Positions 53,762 through 63,378 of a DNA stretch of 64,000 nt are shown in pieces. A model generated the notes under the pieces. That model did no database searches. It saw only the letters and a program-made list of their open reading frames with translations, and was not told the origin of the DNA. The stretch is taken from the NCBI RefSeq assembly GCF_030518155.1, contig NZ_JAULRU010000215.1, forward strand, positions 1 to 64,000, in the 5' to 3' direction. How positions within the stretch are numbered: position 1 is the first letter of the stretch; the number at the start of each line of letters is the position of its first letter. The DNA comes from Gilvimarinus gilvus (GTDB lineage Bacteria > Pseudomonadota > Gammaproteobacteria > Pseudomonadales > Cellvibrionaceae). The translations under genes were made by a program, and so were the position numbers.

Positions 53762-54835
53762 CTAAAGGTAAAAGTCCAGGGACAGGTAAAGCGCGTCGAA
53801 GTCGCCTTCCCCCACCATCCCGTTGCGGTCGACATAACCATCCTGGTTTAAGTACTCAATGTAAATCCAGCCCGGCCCATAGTTGTAACTCATGCCCGGT
53901 GCTATTGCCGTCACCGTACCCGCTTCATTGCCGTCTGTTTTTGGGCGCGCTGCCGAAGCGTCTAAGTAGAATGACCAAGGTCCAGAGCTGTAACCTACCT
54001 CTGCGGCAAAACGTTGGTTCTCTACACCACTTGGCAATCCACTCTGCGCTAAGTAATCGTCGGGAAGCTCTCGCGACTGCGTAATCCAAGAGGCTTTAGA
54101 GAAAAAGTTACCGACGGTGCCCTCGTAATAGACAACAGCCGCCTGATGATCACCAGAGACGGGTCTGTCCGGGTCGCCACTGAGGTCTTGTAAGCCACCA
54201 CTTTGCACCGACAGGCCCAACTTATGATTTGGCACCAACTGCCAATTGGCATTACCCACTAACGTCTGCACCTTGCGGTAAGTCGCTGAACTGCCCCAAT
54301 GGCCATTATCGTCTACCGTATCGGTGCTGGTACTGCCCCAATCATCGGCATGATAGTAGGCGATGTCGTAACCAAGCTGGCTTTTTTGACCGGTAAGCTT
54401 GGCGCCGACGTCCATCTGATCGCCGTAACCGGCCAACAGGATGTCGCCAGGCCAAAAATTGACCGTTTTCCAGCCAAATGGCACCTGAGACTTGCCCACC
54501 CGCAGCGTGTGGTCTTTGTTAAGCTGCCACCCAACCCACGCTTTGTGCAATGTGTATTGATCACCCGTGGAATTATTAGCCGGATCGGTAAAGCTGCCGG
54601 GCCCTGCCCGAAACTCAGCGGAATAAAGCCAGTTACTGTCCTCGGCGGCAGCGCCGTCCAGATACAGAATAAGAGCTTCCCCAGTAAACTCACCGCCGCT
54701 GTTGGTATTGGCTTCATCGTCAGGTATATATTGGTAGGTACCCCAGACCCCGGCAGACAATTGCGTTTCAGCATGCGCAGCCCCAGCCGCTAACGCCCCC
54801 AACAGCAAGATGTACGAATGATGATGTTTGGCCAT
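53762..54835 (-). CDS. Outer-membrane porin
   Basis: 357 aa with signal peptide (1-22, ending AHA) and alternating beta-strand pattern to a final aromatic/hydrophobic LSLDFYL. KAWVGWQLNKDHTLRVGKSQ, VPFGWKT and DVGAKLTGQKSQLGYDIAYY resemble OprO/OprP-like or DcaP-like porins. Pairing with the BCCT gene suggests passage of the same osmolyte. Confidence 0.82.
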   Translation of the reverse strand: MAKHHHSYILLLGALAAGAAHAETQLSAGVWGTYQYIPDDEANTNSGGEFTGEALILYLDGAAAEDSNWLYSAEFRAGPGSFTDPANNSTGDQYTLHKAWVGWQLNKDHTLRVGKSQVPFGWKTVNFWPGDILLAGYGDQMDVGAKLTGQKSQLGYDIAYYHADDWGSTSTDTVDDNGHWGSSATYRKVQTLVGNANWQLVPNHKLGLSVQSGGLQDLSGDPDRPVSGDHQAAVVYYEGTVGNFFSKASWITQSRELPDDYLAQSGLPSGVENQRFAAEVGYSSGPWSFYLDASAARPKTDGNEAGTVTAIAPGMSYNYGPGWIYIEYLNQDGYVDRNGMVGEGDFDALYLSLDFYL

Positions 54836-55058
54836 CGGCTTCCCTTTCGTGTTTGTCTATCGACTGCCGGCTGTACCGACTTGAATCTCCGCCACCCAAG
54901 CAGACACCTGGGGCGGAATGGTGTGCGGAAATACCCGCCTTGACAGTCAACAGCGAGAGAGCTGCCGACATAATTGAACATATCGTTTAAACGCCACCGC
55001 GAGACTGGTGGATCAGTGGTGACGATATCAAATGCAGATTAACTGCATTATAGACTAG

Positions 55059-55120
55059 CAGCTGTTGAAAAACCCCATGCATGCTAGCAGTTCTGTAAGG
55101 GGTTTGCTCTTCGCTAGCCC
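55059..55120. repeat. Fragment related to the 46621 element
   Basis: AGCTGTTGAAAAACCCCATG matches the left end of the element at 46621, and AACCCC..GGGGTT closes a hairpin (about 55071-55076 with 55098-55103). Part of the 337-bp gap 54836-55172, which otherwise holds no gene. Confidence 0.5.
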
Positions 55121-55129
55121 AATTTGTAC

Positions 55130-55185
55130 AGGGAACCTCTGATCGAGTGTTCAGTGGCCTCTGGAGACTTAATCAGAGGTTCCCT
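55130..55185. mobile_element. Small inverted-repeat element at the nudix 3' end
   Basis: AGGGAACCTCTGAT (55130-55143) and ATCAGAGGTTCCCT (55172-55185) are perfect 14-bp inverted repeats around 28 bp. The right arm encodes the last residues (Gly-Asn-Leu) and the TGA stop of the NUDIX gene. It may be a tiny MITE or act as a terminator for that gene. Confidence 0.6.
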
Positions 55186-55721
55186 AGGTGGCCTGTCAAT
55201 TGTAGCCAGCCAAATGCATTAACAGTGGTCGCATCTTTTATCTCACCCGCCAAGATCATGCGCTTAACCTCACTCAGCGCAAAGCGCTCTGCAATCAGAT
55301 CTTCTTCCTCGGCATCCAACTGCCGATCGCCCGACGTCAAGCCTTGTGCCAGAAAAATATGATAGCCCTGAGTGCAGAAGCCATAAGCCAAATATTGATA
55401 ACCCAGGTGCGTCAAGTGCTCGGCTGTCAGTCCGGTTTCCTCTTTTAACTCACCGGCAGCCAACTCTTTGGCTGGCGCATCTGGGTTTTGCTCCCAGGCC
55501 CCCTGTGGCATCTCCCAATACCGACCGCCAACGGTATAGCGATATTGCTGTACCAAATAGATATAGCCGTCTTCAATGGCAGCAATAACGGCGAAATCTG
55601 GCTTCTCAACCACACCATAAATGCCCTTGGCGCCACTGGGACGCTCTATGTCATCTTCGCGAACCCGCATCCAATAATTTTTATACACTTCCCGACTCGA
55701 AAGCTGGCGAATCTTACCCAT
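55173..55721 (-). CDS. NUDIX hydrolase (ADP-ribose pyrophosphatase-like)
   Basis: 182 aa. The NUDIX box is present as GAWEQNPDAPAKELAAG then ELKEETGL; the usual Arg before the first Glu (REUxEE) is Gly here. The upstream segment VVEKPDFAVIAAIEDGYIYL and the QYRY.VGGRYWEMPQG strand resemble NudF/ADP-sugar enzymes. ATG 55721 is chosen over 55763. The C-terminus runs into the inverted repeat above. Confidence 0.85.
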   Translation of the reverse strand: MGKIRQLSSREVYKNYWMRVREDDIERPSGAKGIYGVVEKPDFAVIAAIEDGYIYLVQQYRYTVGGRYWEMPQGAWEQNPDAPAKELAAGELKEETGLTAEHLTHLGYQYLAYGFCTQGYHIFLAQGLTSGDRQLDAEEEDLIAERFALSEVKRMILAGEIKDATTVNAFGWLQLTGHLGNL

Positions 55722-55821
55722 ACACACCCTACGTAAATAGTTGAAAATATTTGATAATGGCATTTGACCCTATGTGTGGCTGTGGCGCAAACTGCCCAGA
55801 TAACAATTCGGAGAGCCAACC

Positions 55822-56814
55822 TTGAATAATTCAACTATCCGCTGGGGCATTATTGGCGCCGGCATCATTGCTCATCAGATGAGTGACGCCATTAGCGCAA
55901 GTGAGGGCAATGAACTGGTCGCGGTAGCCTCACGCACCGCACCCAAAGCCCGCGACTTCGCTGGCAAATACGGTATCAGCGCGGAAACCTACGAAAGCCT
56001 GATCGCCCGCGCTGACATTGATGTTATCTATATTGCCACCACGCACAACTTCCACTGCGAAAACGCTCTACAGGCTTTGGCTGGCAATAAAAATCTGGTG
56101 ATTGAAAAGCCGTTCACTGTCAATGCAGACCAAGCGGAACAGATTGCCCGTGCGGCCCGCGAGCGCAACCTGTTTGTTATGGAAGCGATTTGGACGCGCT
56201 TTTTACCCAGTATGCAGGCACTGCGTGAACAAGTCGCCGAAGGTGTACTCGGCAAGGTAAAGGTCGCGCACGTCACCTTTGGCGGAATCTCTGCCGATCA
56301 GTATCGGGGGCGCCTGTACGATCCGGCCCTGGCCGGCGGCGTCACTCTGGATATGGGTATTTACCCGATCAGCATGCTGTGCTGCGTTCTGGGCGAACTG
56401 CCCACTGCGGTGACAGGGCGCTGCTTATTCAGTGATACAGGTATTGACGAGACAGCCAGCTATCAATTGACCTTCGCCAGTGGCTGTATCGCTACGGTAA
56501 ACACCAGCATCAATATGATGCTGGGCCAAACCATGACGCTCTACGGTGACGAGGGACGTGTTAATTACCCCGACTTTCAAGGCAAGGGCGAATATACCCT
56601 GACCCAGCTCGACGGCCGGGAGACGACCGAAGAAGGCGTGTTTGGCGCAGACAATGCCGACAATGGATTTATTCACCAGGTCGAGGAGGCCGCACGCTGT
56701 TTGCGCGCGGGGTTGAGCGAAAGCCCTATTATCCCCCTCGGTGAAAGCGTTGCCATTATGAAAGTCCTCGATGACCTGCGCCATCAATTTCCACTGAGAT
56801 ACGACTTCGAATAA
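55822..56814 (+). CDS. Gfo/Idh/MocA oxidoreductase (dihydrodiol-dehydrogenase-like)
   Basis: 330 aa starting at TTG 55822 behind GGAGAG. Rossmann motif GIIGAGIIAHQM, active-site LVIEKPFTVN, and MEAIWTRFLP with GGVTLDMGIYPISM typical of trans-dihydrodiol / D-xylose dehydrogenase-like members. Cytoplasmic, NAD(P)-dependent. Divergent from the NUDIX gene. Confidence 0.88.
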   Translation: MNNSTIRWGIIGAGIIAHQMSDAISASEGNELVAVASRTAPKARDFAGKYGISAETYESLIARADIDVIYIATTHNFHCENALQALAGNKNLVIEKPFTVNADQAEQIARAARERNLFVMEAIWTRFLPSMQALREQVAEGVLGKVKVAHVTFGGISADQYRGRLYDPALAGGVTLDMGIYPISMLCCVLGELPTAVTGRCLFSDTGIDETASYQLTFASGCIATVNTSINMMLGQTMTLYGDEGRVNYPDFQGKGEYTLTQLDGRETTEEGVFGADNADNGFIHQVEEAARCLRAGLSESPIIPLGESVAIMKVLDDLRHQFPLRYDFE

Positions 56815-56907
56815 AACCGGCCCCCTTCAATTTGCCAGCGCCTGCCGATGGCGCTGGCTGCGCACATTGGGTAAAATGCCGCCTTTTTCCCGTTGTGAGC
56901 TCTATTC

Positions 56908-58191
56908 ATGGAAACACTAACGCTTAAGCCCATCAGCGCCGCGCAAGGCGAAGTCACCCTGCCCGGCTCGAAAAGCTTGTCGAACCGCATTTTGTTACTG
57001 GCGGCACTGGCACAGGGCGAAACCACCATTACCAACCTGCTCGACAGTGACGATGTCAGCCATATGCTGACCGCACTGAAAGCGCTGGGCGTTAGCTATA
57101 CCCTATCTGCCGACAAAAAGACCTGCCAAGTCTCAGGCCTGGGGGGCGTTTTCCAGTCAGCCGAGGCCCTCGAGCTGTTTCTCGGCAATGCCGGCACCGC
57201 CGTACGCCCACTCACAGCCGCTCTGGCGCTCAGTCAGGGCACCTTTACCATTACCGGTGAGCCGCGCATGTACGAGCGCCCCATTGGCGACTTGATCGAT
57301 GCCTTGCGCCAGTTGGGCGCGGATGCCACCTACCTCAAAGACGACGGTTTCCCGCCATTAACACTGCAAGGTAAACCACTTAACGGTGGCGCGGTGAGCA
57401 TAAAAGGCAATATCTCCAGCCAATATCTCACCGCACTGCTGATGATTGCGCCATTGCTCAAAAGCGACACCGTGATTAAAGTGGATGGTGAGCTGGTTTC
57501 CAAACCCTATATCGACATCACCCTGGACACCATGGCCAAGTTTGGCGTCAGCGTCGCCAACAATGATTACCAATCGTTTAATATTTCGGGCAATCAACAA
57601 TATCAGGCACCGGGCGAAATTATGGTGGAAGGCGATGCCTCATCCGCCTCTTACTTTCTGGCCGCTGCCGCCATTGGCGGCGGCCCGGTAAAAGTTCACG
57701 GCACAGGCTCCGCCAGCATTCAGGGCGACGCGAAATTTGCCGATGTACTGGCGCAAATGGGCGCGAAAGTGACTTACTCCGACATGTGGATTGAAGTGGA
57801 AGCAGGCTCAGAGCTTAACGGTGTTGATGTGGACTTAAACCACATTCCCGATGCGGCTATGACCATTGCCACTGCGGCGCTTTTTGCCAAAGGCCCAACC
57901 CGTATACGCAACATCTACAATTGGCGCGTTAAAGAAACCGACCGCCTTGCCGCAATGGCCACCGAATTGCGTAAAGTGGGTGCCACTGTCGATGAGGGCG
58001 AAGACTACATTTATATCGAGCCACCTAAAGAAATTCAAACCGCTGCCATCGACACCTACAACGACCACCGTATGGCCATGTGTTTTTCACTGGCGAGTTT
58101 TGGCGATGCGGATATTGTGATAAATGACCCCAAGTGCACATCGAAAACCTTCCCCACTTACTTCAACGAGTTTGCGCGAATTACTTCTTAG
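56908..58191 (+). CDS. aroA: 3-phosphoshikimate 1-carboxyvinyltransferase (EPSP synthase)
   Basis: The 427-aa shikimate-pathway enzyme has the same length as E. coli Aro[19 protein letters not shown] (S3P/PEP site), [17 protein letters not shown] and the [19 protein letters not shown] segment are class I EPSP synthase signatures. Confidence 0.97.
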   Translation: METLTLKPISAAQGEVTLPGSKSLSNRILLLAALAQGETTITNLLDSDDVSHMLTALKALGVSYTLSADKKTCQVSGLGGVFQSAEALELFLGNAGTAVRPLTAALALSQGTFTITGEPRMYERPIGDLIDALRQLGADATYLKDDGFPPLTLQGKPLNGGAVSIKGNISSQYLTALLMIAPLLKSDTVIKVDGELVSKPYIDITLDTMAKFGVSVANNDYQSFNISGNQQYQAPGEIMVEGDASSASYFLAAAAIGGGPVKVHGTGSASIQGDAKFADVLAQMGAKVTYSDMWIEVEAGSELNGVDVDLNHIPDAAMTIATAALFAKGPTRIRNIYNWRVKETDRLAAMATELRKVGATVDEGEDYIYIEPPKEIQTAAIDTYNDHRMAMCFSLASFGDADIVINDPKCTSKTFPTYFNEFARITS

Positions 58192-58193
58192 GC

Positions 58194-58256
58194 GGTGAAC
58201 GGTGAACGGTGAACGGTGAACGGTGAACGGTGAACGGTGAACGGTGAACGGTGAAC
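58194..58256. repeat. Heptanucleotide array, GGTGAAC x9
   Basis: Nine perfect 7-mers starting 2 bp after the aroA stop codon. Fits the GGNNRAC pattern. Confidence 0.97.
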
Positions 58257-58268
58257 GGATTGTGATCT

Positions 58269-58300
58269 AAAGGGGAGCGCTGTTTAGCATTCCCCTTTTT
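58269..58300. terminator. Intrinsic terminator between aroA and the PVC-type gene
   Basis: AAAGGGGA (58269-58276) pairs with TCCCCTTT (58291-58298), with an inner GCT/AGC pair and a trailing T-run. It serves the plus strand and, through its A-run, possibly the convergent gene. Confidence 0.8.
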
Positions 58301-58318
58301 CATTTGATACACAGCAAC

Positions 58319-61300
58319 TTATTGCGCATACTTTTGTTCAAGCTCCGGCGCAAGCCAAAAACCTGTTTTGTCGGCGGTCTCTCGTCGAACTTGTTCAACT
58401 TGCTCGGGCAAAATTGCTGAGGCGCTGTTACCAAAAGCATTGCGCACGTAGGTCAGCACCGCTGCCATTTCTTCATTATTTAACATGCCTTTGAACTGCG
58501 TCATAGGAACATGACCTGGATAGTGACGTCCATTCACATCAATCGGGCCGGTTAGACCGTTTAAGGCAATATCAATCAAACGTGCAGCATTGCCCGTTAC
58601 CCACTCAGTTTGCGCCAGCGGCGGAAACTGTGCAGCCGGCAACCCTTTCCCGTCTTCCTGGTGACAAGTGGAGCAAAAGCCTTCGCGTCGATAGATTTCA
58701 CGCCCTTTCTCCCATACCGCGGCCACCTCTGGTGGTAGGTCATGGTCTTGCTCGCTAGAGTCTTCCGAGGGCAAATTTACGTTACCGCCCCAATAGGCTG
58801 CGGCCTGAGTATAAGCCTGACGCGCCCAATCATCGACAGAAAGATCGGCAGCCTGCTCAACAATGCTTAGGGCTCTCGCGTCACTCATCCAGGTGGCGGC
58901 CACCACCGCCTCTAAGCGCACTCGGGGATGATCGTCTTGTGCAGCCTTATTTAGCAATGCCAACGCATCGTCAAATTGACTTTGATGATAGCGCAAAGCC
59001 TCCACAGCTGCTGCGCGCACTTTGAAATCATCAGCTTGCAGCAATTGCCGAATTAGCTGAGGATCTAGGTTGCGATTATCAGCCCAAAGCGCTTCTATTT
59101 GACGGTGCTCGCTCAGCTGTTTGTCCTCGCGCAACGCTTTAAGCCATTTATCACGCGCGATGGCCACGTCGTGGGCTGAAAACTTACGCAGCTCGCGGTA
59201 GATACGCTGACGCTGGTGCCAGTCTACCCTAGCAAGCATCTGCCACAACTGGTCCGGCGACATAGCCGTTAAGTCTGAAACCTCTGAGAGCGCGCCGCCT
59301 TCGTAGGTGATTCGGTAAATACGCCCGTGGGCATGGTCTCGCAAGGGGTCGCGAGCATTGTGTTGCATGTGGCCAATAAGCTGATTGTGCCAATCCACCA
59401 AATAAAGTGAACCATCGGGCGAAAAGTCTAAATCAACGGCGCGAAAGTTTGGATCGCTGGACCTATACAAATCCATTACAAACTGACTGGTATAACCCGT
59501 ACCTTCATCCGTCAGTCGGTGCTGTTTCGCTCCCAGAAAACCGATCGAATTGTTGAGAATAAAATCGCCTTGTACTTCATCCGGAAAGTGATCGCTGTCG
59601 ATAAAAATAAGACCCGACGTGGGGCGTACGCGGTGGTCCGACTCTATCAGTGACTCGGTGCCTACGGTTAGCTGACCATAGTGAGTTCGCAATTCCACTG
59701 GCAGCATCCAGTGCATATCAGGGTTTGAAGTCGACAGGAAAAAGCCCTGCCCCCAGCGATCAAAAGCGACGCCCCAAGGGTTGGGAATATGAGTTTGTAC
59801 CAGGCGCTGCAGTTTTTGCGATCGCGGCTCAAATCGGTAAAACCCACCGTTAACGGCCCGCACCGGCCCATAGGCTGTTTCGACATTGGTATGTAAAAAC
59901 ACACCTTCGGCGAAGATCAAGCCGCCCCACTGATCCCGGGTAAATGCACTTATTGCGTGATGGGTGTCATGGGTGTCAAAACCACTCAAAATAATGTCGC
60001 GTACATCCGCCCGATCATCTCCGTCGGTATCACGTAGACGCAGTAGGTTTGGTGCCTGAGATACGTATACACCTTCAGCGGTTAACTCAAACCCGACAGG
60101 TAAGTGCAGTTTGTCCGCAAACACGGTTTCTTTATCGGCTTTACCGTCACCATCGGTGTCCTCGTAAATCAGAATCTTATCATCGGGAACAGGGTCACCG
60201 GGACGGTAGTGCGGGTAACTCGGCATTACCGAAACCCATAATCGCCCCTTGCCATCAAACGTCAATTGCACAGGATTGGCCATATTCGGAAAATCTTTTT
60301 CCGAGACAAACAATTCAATTGCATAGCCAGGTGCGATGTTAAAACGAGCCAAGGCATCATCACCGTACAGGTATTTTTGCTCGGCGCGCTCCGGTGCATT
60401 AGTTTCGACGTCAGGCAGTTTAACCGTAGCGGCATCGGCGGCTTGACGGTCGTAACCCTTGCCATTCAAAACAGCCCATATTTCTTCCTCGCGATTACGA
60501 GTCAGCTGCCAGGTCTTTTTCTTTTCGGCCGGATAGTTATCCGGGCCAAATGGTTCAAAACGGCGGCCGTCAACGTGCACCCCATTGGGCATTTGATAGT
60601 GATTGAACCAGTGAAAGTTCTTCTCTCGTACCAGAGACACGATTTCGGGCGTTGTCGCTTGACGGTCAGCGGGCATTAATTGCCGCGCCAATTCCGCCGC
60701 CAAACGCTGATACCCTCGCTGATTTAAGTGCGCGCCATTAACCGTTAACTGTTCAGTAGACTGGACGAACCAACGCTTGGTTGGTGTATAAATATCGACA
60801 AAATCTACGCCCTCGGCTTTTGCCACCTCGGCCATAGCGCGGGTATAAAGGGCGAGGTTACGGTTTTCCTCAACACCATCTGGCAACGCGTGATCAGCCG
60901 ATAGATCCTGAAAAGCAATGGGAGATACAAGAATCAGCTCGGGCTCTCCCCTACCATTGTAATGTTGTGCGCGAGTATGCTTAATGTACGCGCGCAACTC
61001 GTTCTTATAACGCGCAATACCATCGACACCATCAAAAGATTCGTTATAGCCAAAAAAGGCGATAATCTTGTCGGCGGCAATGTGTTTAAGCCACTCGTCG
61101 GGACTGGGATGAGTACCAACGCCACTGTGTTCGCTTAACTGAGGATAAAGCTTACTAGCCTCAGGAAATAACCATTGCGTATCACGGGAAGAATGCGGGC
61201 GAAACACAGGCGTCATCCCAGCGCGCGCCAAATTGTGCACACTCACATTCTTACCGGCATTGTACGCGTAAATCTCACTTTCAAAGTAGCCGTAGTGCAA

Positions 61301-62425
61301 CATGCGCTCCGCCAAGCCATTGCCTACGATGGCAATCGAATCCCTATTGGCAAAGTCGACATTAGCGCGCGACGCTAACTTACTCTCCTGTAGCCACTGC
61401 AATTGCTGATTGGTTAAAATAGAACGGCCGGAGCGCCCCAAGGAGAAATCGCTGACTTTCAAACCGCGGTTAACAAAGTAGTCTTCATCCTGAAAGCCAT
61501 AAAAAGAGGGCTCAAATCGATCAATAGGCGTCACATCAGCCTGCGGCGGAACGTCAAGTCCCAGAAGGTGATAAGCAGCGTTCACCACCAGCCGACGCAA
61601 ATTTTCATCTTTAAAGTCGACAGCGGCCCCTGCAGTTGTGGCAAAACATGTTCCCTGTGCTTCGCCATTGGGCGCGGCGTAGGGCTTAATCCAAGCCAAA
61701 GGCATCATGGGACTATTCTGCTCACCTTCAACCGCCGGCGAGTGCGGATCGAGCGATTCGGTAACCGCACCGTGCAGCAACACAGTAGCCTCAACATTGT
61801 GCAGGTGCTCAATACCGTAAATATCGGAGTAGGTAAAAAATGGCTCTACACCGTTCAGCAGTGGATTTTTTGCCTGAGCGGGATTAACCACCGAACGTCC
61901 GCCCTGCACCTTGTGCTCGCCATGATGATTCAGCCAGTTCTCGCCCACCACTTCGCGGCCAAAATTCGTCCAGTCGTAGCCCCCGATGGCCTCTTCATTG
62001 TTAAACGCATGGGTTGCTGTGCGCAAAGCAATCAAAGGTTTACCCGCATTGAGGTAATTTAGCACGGGTAACATTTGTGCTTCGGGCAGTTGCCGCCAGC
62101 GTGTTCCTAACACAAGAAGATCTGCCTGATCGAGTACCTCCATTCCGGGAATATTGTGGTTGTTATTGGGGTCAATTGTTCCGTCATTATTTTGGGCAAA
62201 TAGAACGGTGACTCTAAAACCATGTTTTTTGCTCAAAATTTTTGCCAGCATCGGCCCCCACTCTTCCGAGCGGTACTCTTCATCCCCGGTGACAAAAACA
62301 ACATGTTGGGGTTCGTCGGAAATACCATCGGGCTCAAAAACCAAATAGGAGTGCTGCGATGACTTCGCCAGAGAAAAACTCGACAATAGAGCCGTTATTA
62401 GCGTAATGGCCGTTATTATTTTCAT
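58319..62425 (-). CDS. ThuA / SGNH / PVC-type propeller / HEAT / cytochrome c fusion protein
   Basis: 1368 aa with signal peptide (1-20). In order: ThuA-like domain (about 38-290); SGNH-like domain (about 355-585) with IVGNG (366-370), FGYNES (458-463) and NGAHLN (563-568) but no Ser at the GDS position; PVC-type heme-associated dehydrogenase beta-propeller (about 690-1045, with NPVQLTFDGKGRLWV and DTDGDGKAD); HEAT-like repeats (about 1060-1215); and a class I cytochrome c with CSTCH (1251-1255) and Met ligand candidates at 1308 and 1314. This plan is common in Planctomycetes/Verrucomicrobia. It suggests periplasmic sugar oxidation feeding a c-type heme (inference). The upstream gene is 29 bp away on the same strand. 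Confidence 0.88.
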   Translation of the reverse strand: MKIITAITLITALLSSFSLAKSSQHSYLVFEPDGISDEPQHVVFVTGDEEYRSEEWGPMLAKILSKKHGFRVTVLFAQNNDGTIDPNNNHNIPGMEVLDQADLLVLGTRWRQLPEAQMLPVLNYLNAGKPLIALRTATHAFNNEEAIGGYDWTNFGREVVGENWLNHHGEHKVQGGRSVVNPAQAKNPLLNGVEPFFTYSDIYGIEHLHNVEATVLLHGAVTESLDPHSPAVEGEQNSPMMPLAWIKPYAAPNGEAQGTCFATTAGAAVDFKDENLRRLVVNAAYHLLGLDVPPQADVTPIDRFEPSFYGFQDEDYFVNRGLKVSDFSLGRSGRSILTNQQLQWLQESKLASRANVDFANRDSIAIVGNGLAERMLHYGYFESEIYAYNAGKNVSVHNLARAGMTPVFRPHSSRDTQWLFPEASKLYPQLSEHSGVGTHPSPDEWLKHIAADKIIAFFGYNESFDGVDGIARYKNELRAYIKHTRAQHYNGRGEPELILVSPIAFQDLSADHALPDGVEENRNLALYTRAMAEVAKAEGVDFVDIYTPTKRWFVQSTEQLTVNGAHLNQRGYQRLAAELARQLMPADRQATTPEIVSLVREKNFHWFNHYQMPNGVHVDGRRFEPFGPDNYPAEKKKTWQLTRNREEEIWAVLNGKGYDRQAADAATVKLPDVETNAPERAEQKYLYGDDALARFNIAPGYAIELFVSEKDFPNMANPVQLTFDGKGRLWVSVMPSYPHYRPGDPVPDDKILIYEDTDGDGKADKETVFADKLHLPVGFELTAEGVYVSQAPNLLRLRDTDGDDRADVRDIILSGFDTHDTHHAISAFTRDQWGGLIFAEGVFLHTNVETAYGPVRAVNGGFYRFEPRSQKLQRLVQTHIPNPWGVAFDRWGQGFFLSTSNPDMHWMLPVELRTHYGQLTVGTESLIESDHRVRPTSGLIFIDSDHFPDEVQGDFILNNSIGFLGAKQHRLTDEGTGYTSQFVMDLYRSSDPNFRAVDLDFSPDGSLYLVDWHNQLIGHMQHNARDPLRDHAHGRIYRITYEGGALSEVSDLTAMSPDQLWQMLARVDWHQRQRIYRELRKFSAHDVAIARDKWLKALREDKQLSEHRQIEALWADNRNLDPQLIRQLLQADDFKVRAAAVEALRYHQSQFDDALALLNKAAQDDHPRVRLEAVVAATWMSDARALSIVEQAADLSVDDWARQAYTQAAAYWGGNVNLPSEDSSEQDHDLPPEVAAVWEKGREIYRREGFCSTCHQEDGKGLPAAQFPPLAQTEWVTGNAARLIDIALNGLTGPIDVNGRHYPGHVPMTQFKGMLNNEEMAAVLTYVRNAFGNSASAILPEQVEQVRRETADKTGFWLAPELEQKYAQ

Positions 62426-62454
62426 TGCCTGATCCTTGTCCGGTTGAGAAAAGA

Positions 62455-63360
62455 TTATTGTGTTAAGCGCATTTCAATAGAACTGTACAAATCCCGAAGC
62501 AAGAATTCATTTTTAACTGAATCGTATACCCACAAATTTCTATTGGAATAGCTTGTTATCTTTCTTTTGCTAAAGTGCTCGGGATATTGCACCGCTTGAA
62601 TCAGTGCCACATCCCACAAAATGCGCTGATACTTGCCGCCATCGCGGTGCTCTCGCCAGCGTCGAATAAGGTAGTCTCCCAACTCCCCCTTACCTGAAAA
62701 ATGCTGCTTCGCTTTTGTAAACTCGGCTACATACTTGCCCAGACTGCTTACCGGCAAAATGTGCAGGCGAGCCTGCGAGTTAAGTAAAATGTCGACGGCC
62801 TGCGGATCCATCAACGGATTAAAATCAAGAAATTTAAGCCGCTCGGTGTCTGCGTTAAAGCTTGAACCAAGCCAATAGATGTCAAGCTTGCTTTCAATCG
62901 CCGGGTTAATGAGTAGCGCAGATGCCACATTCGTCAGGGCACCTAGCACAATAACCGTGATCGTCTCCCCTTCGGCTGCCTGCTCGGCCATCTGCACCAG
63001 ATTATGGGTCGCAGAGGAATAAATGGCGCGATCGCCTCCCCAATCATAGATTCTACGGTGACCACCCCGTAAAACCTTAATGCTGGAGGGTAGCTCTAAA
63101 TATGCGGCTATTTCCTGATTAATACGATGGCTTTGCTCCATAGTATTGGTCGTAGACCACTGACTTACCTGCCACTGTGCGGCATTAATGGCAACTATGT
63201 CCCAATCTGGAACCGAAAAGGCTTTTACCAAGGCATAGGGGTCATCAACTTCATTGGCTGTATCTGCATCCAATATGACCGTACGAGCCGATACACTTAA
63301 ACTGACGCTCAGTATCAATACACATACCCAGGAGACGCTCCACCTGACTAAACTCATCAC
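62455..63360 (-). CDS. Exported nucleoside-hydrolase-like protein
   Basis: 301 aa. Signal peptide (about 1-26). The calcium-binding signature DADTANEVDDPYAL of inosine-uridine nucleoside hydrolases follows immediately, with VLGALTNVASAL and a late Asp in LWDVALIQA. Export is unusual for purine salvage, so the substrate may be a non-nucleoside N- or O-glycoside. It lies between the GH5-like gene and the 1368-aa fusion gene, with gaps of 18 and 29 bp. Confidence 0.85.
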   Translation of the reverse strand: MMSLVRWSVSWVCVLILSVSLSVSARTVILDADTANEVDDPYALVKAFSVPDWDIVAINAAQWQVSQWSTTNTMEQSHRINQEIAAYLELPSSIKVLRGGHRRIYDWGGDRAIYSSATHNLVQMAEQAAEGETITVIVLGALTNVASALLINPAIESKLDIYWLGSSFNADTERLKFLDFNPLMDPQAVDILLNSQARLHILPVSSLGKYVAEFTKAKQHFSGKGELGDYLIRRWREHRDGGKYQRILWDVALIQAVQYPEHFSKRKITSYSNRNLWVYDSVKNEFLLRDLYSSIEMRLTQ

Positions 63361-63378
63361 AACTCTCCACAGTTTCCA

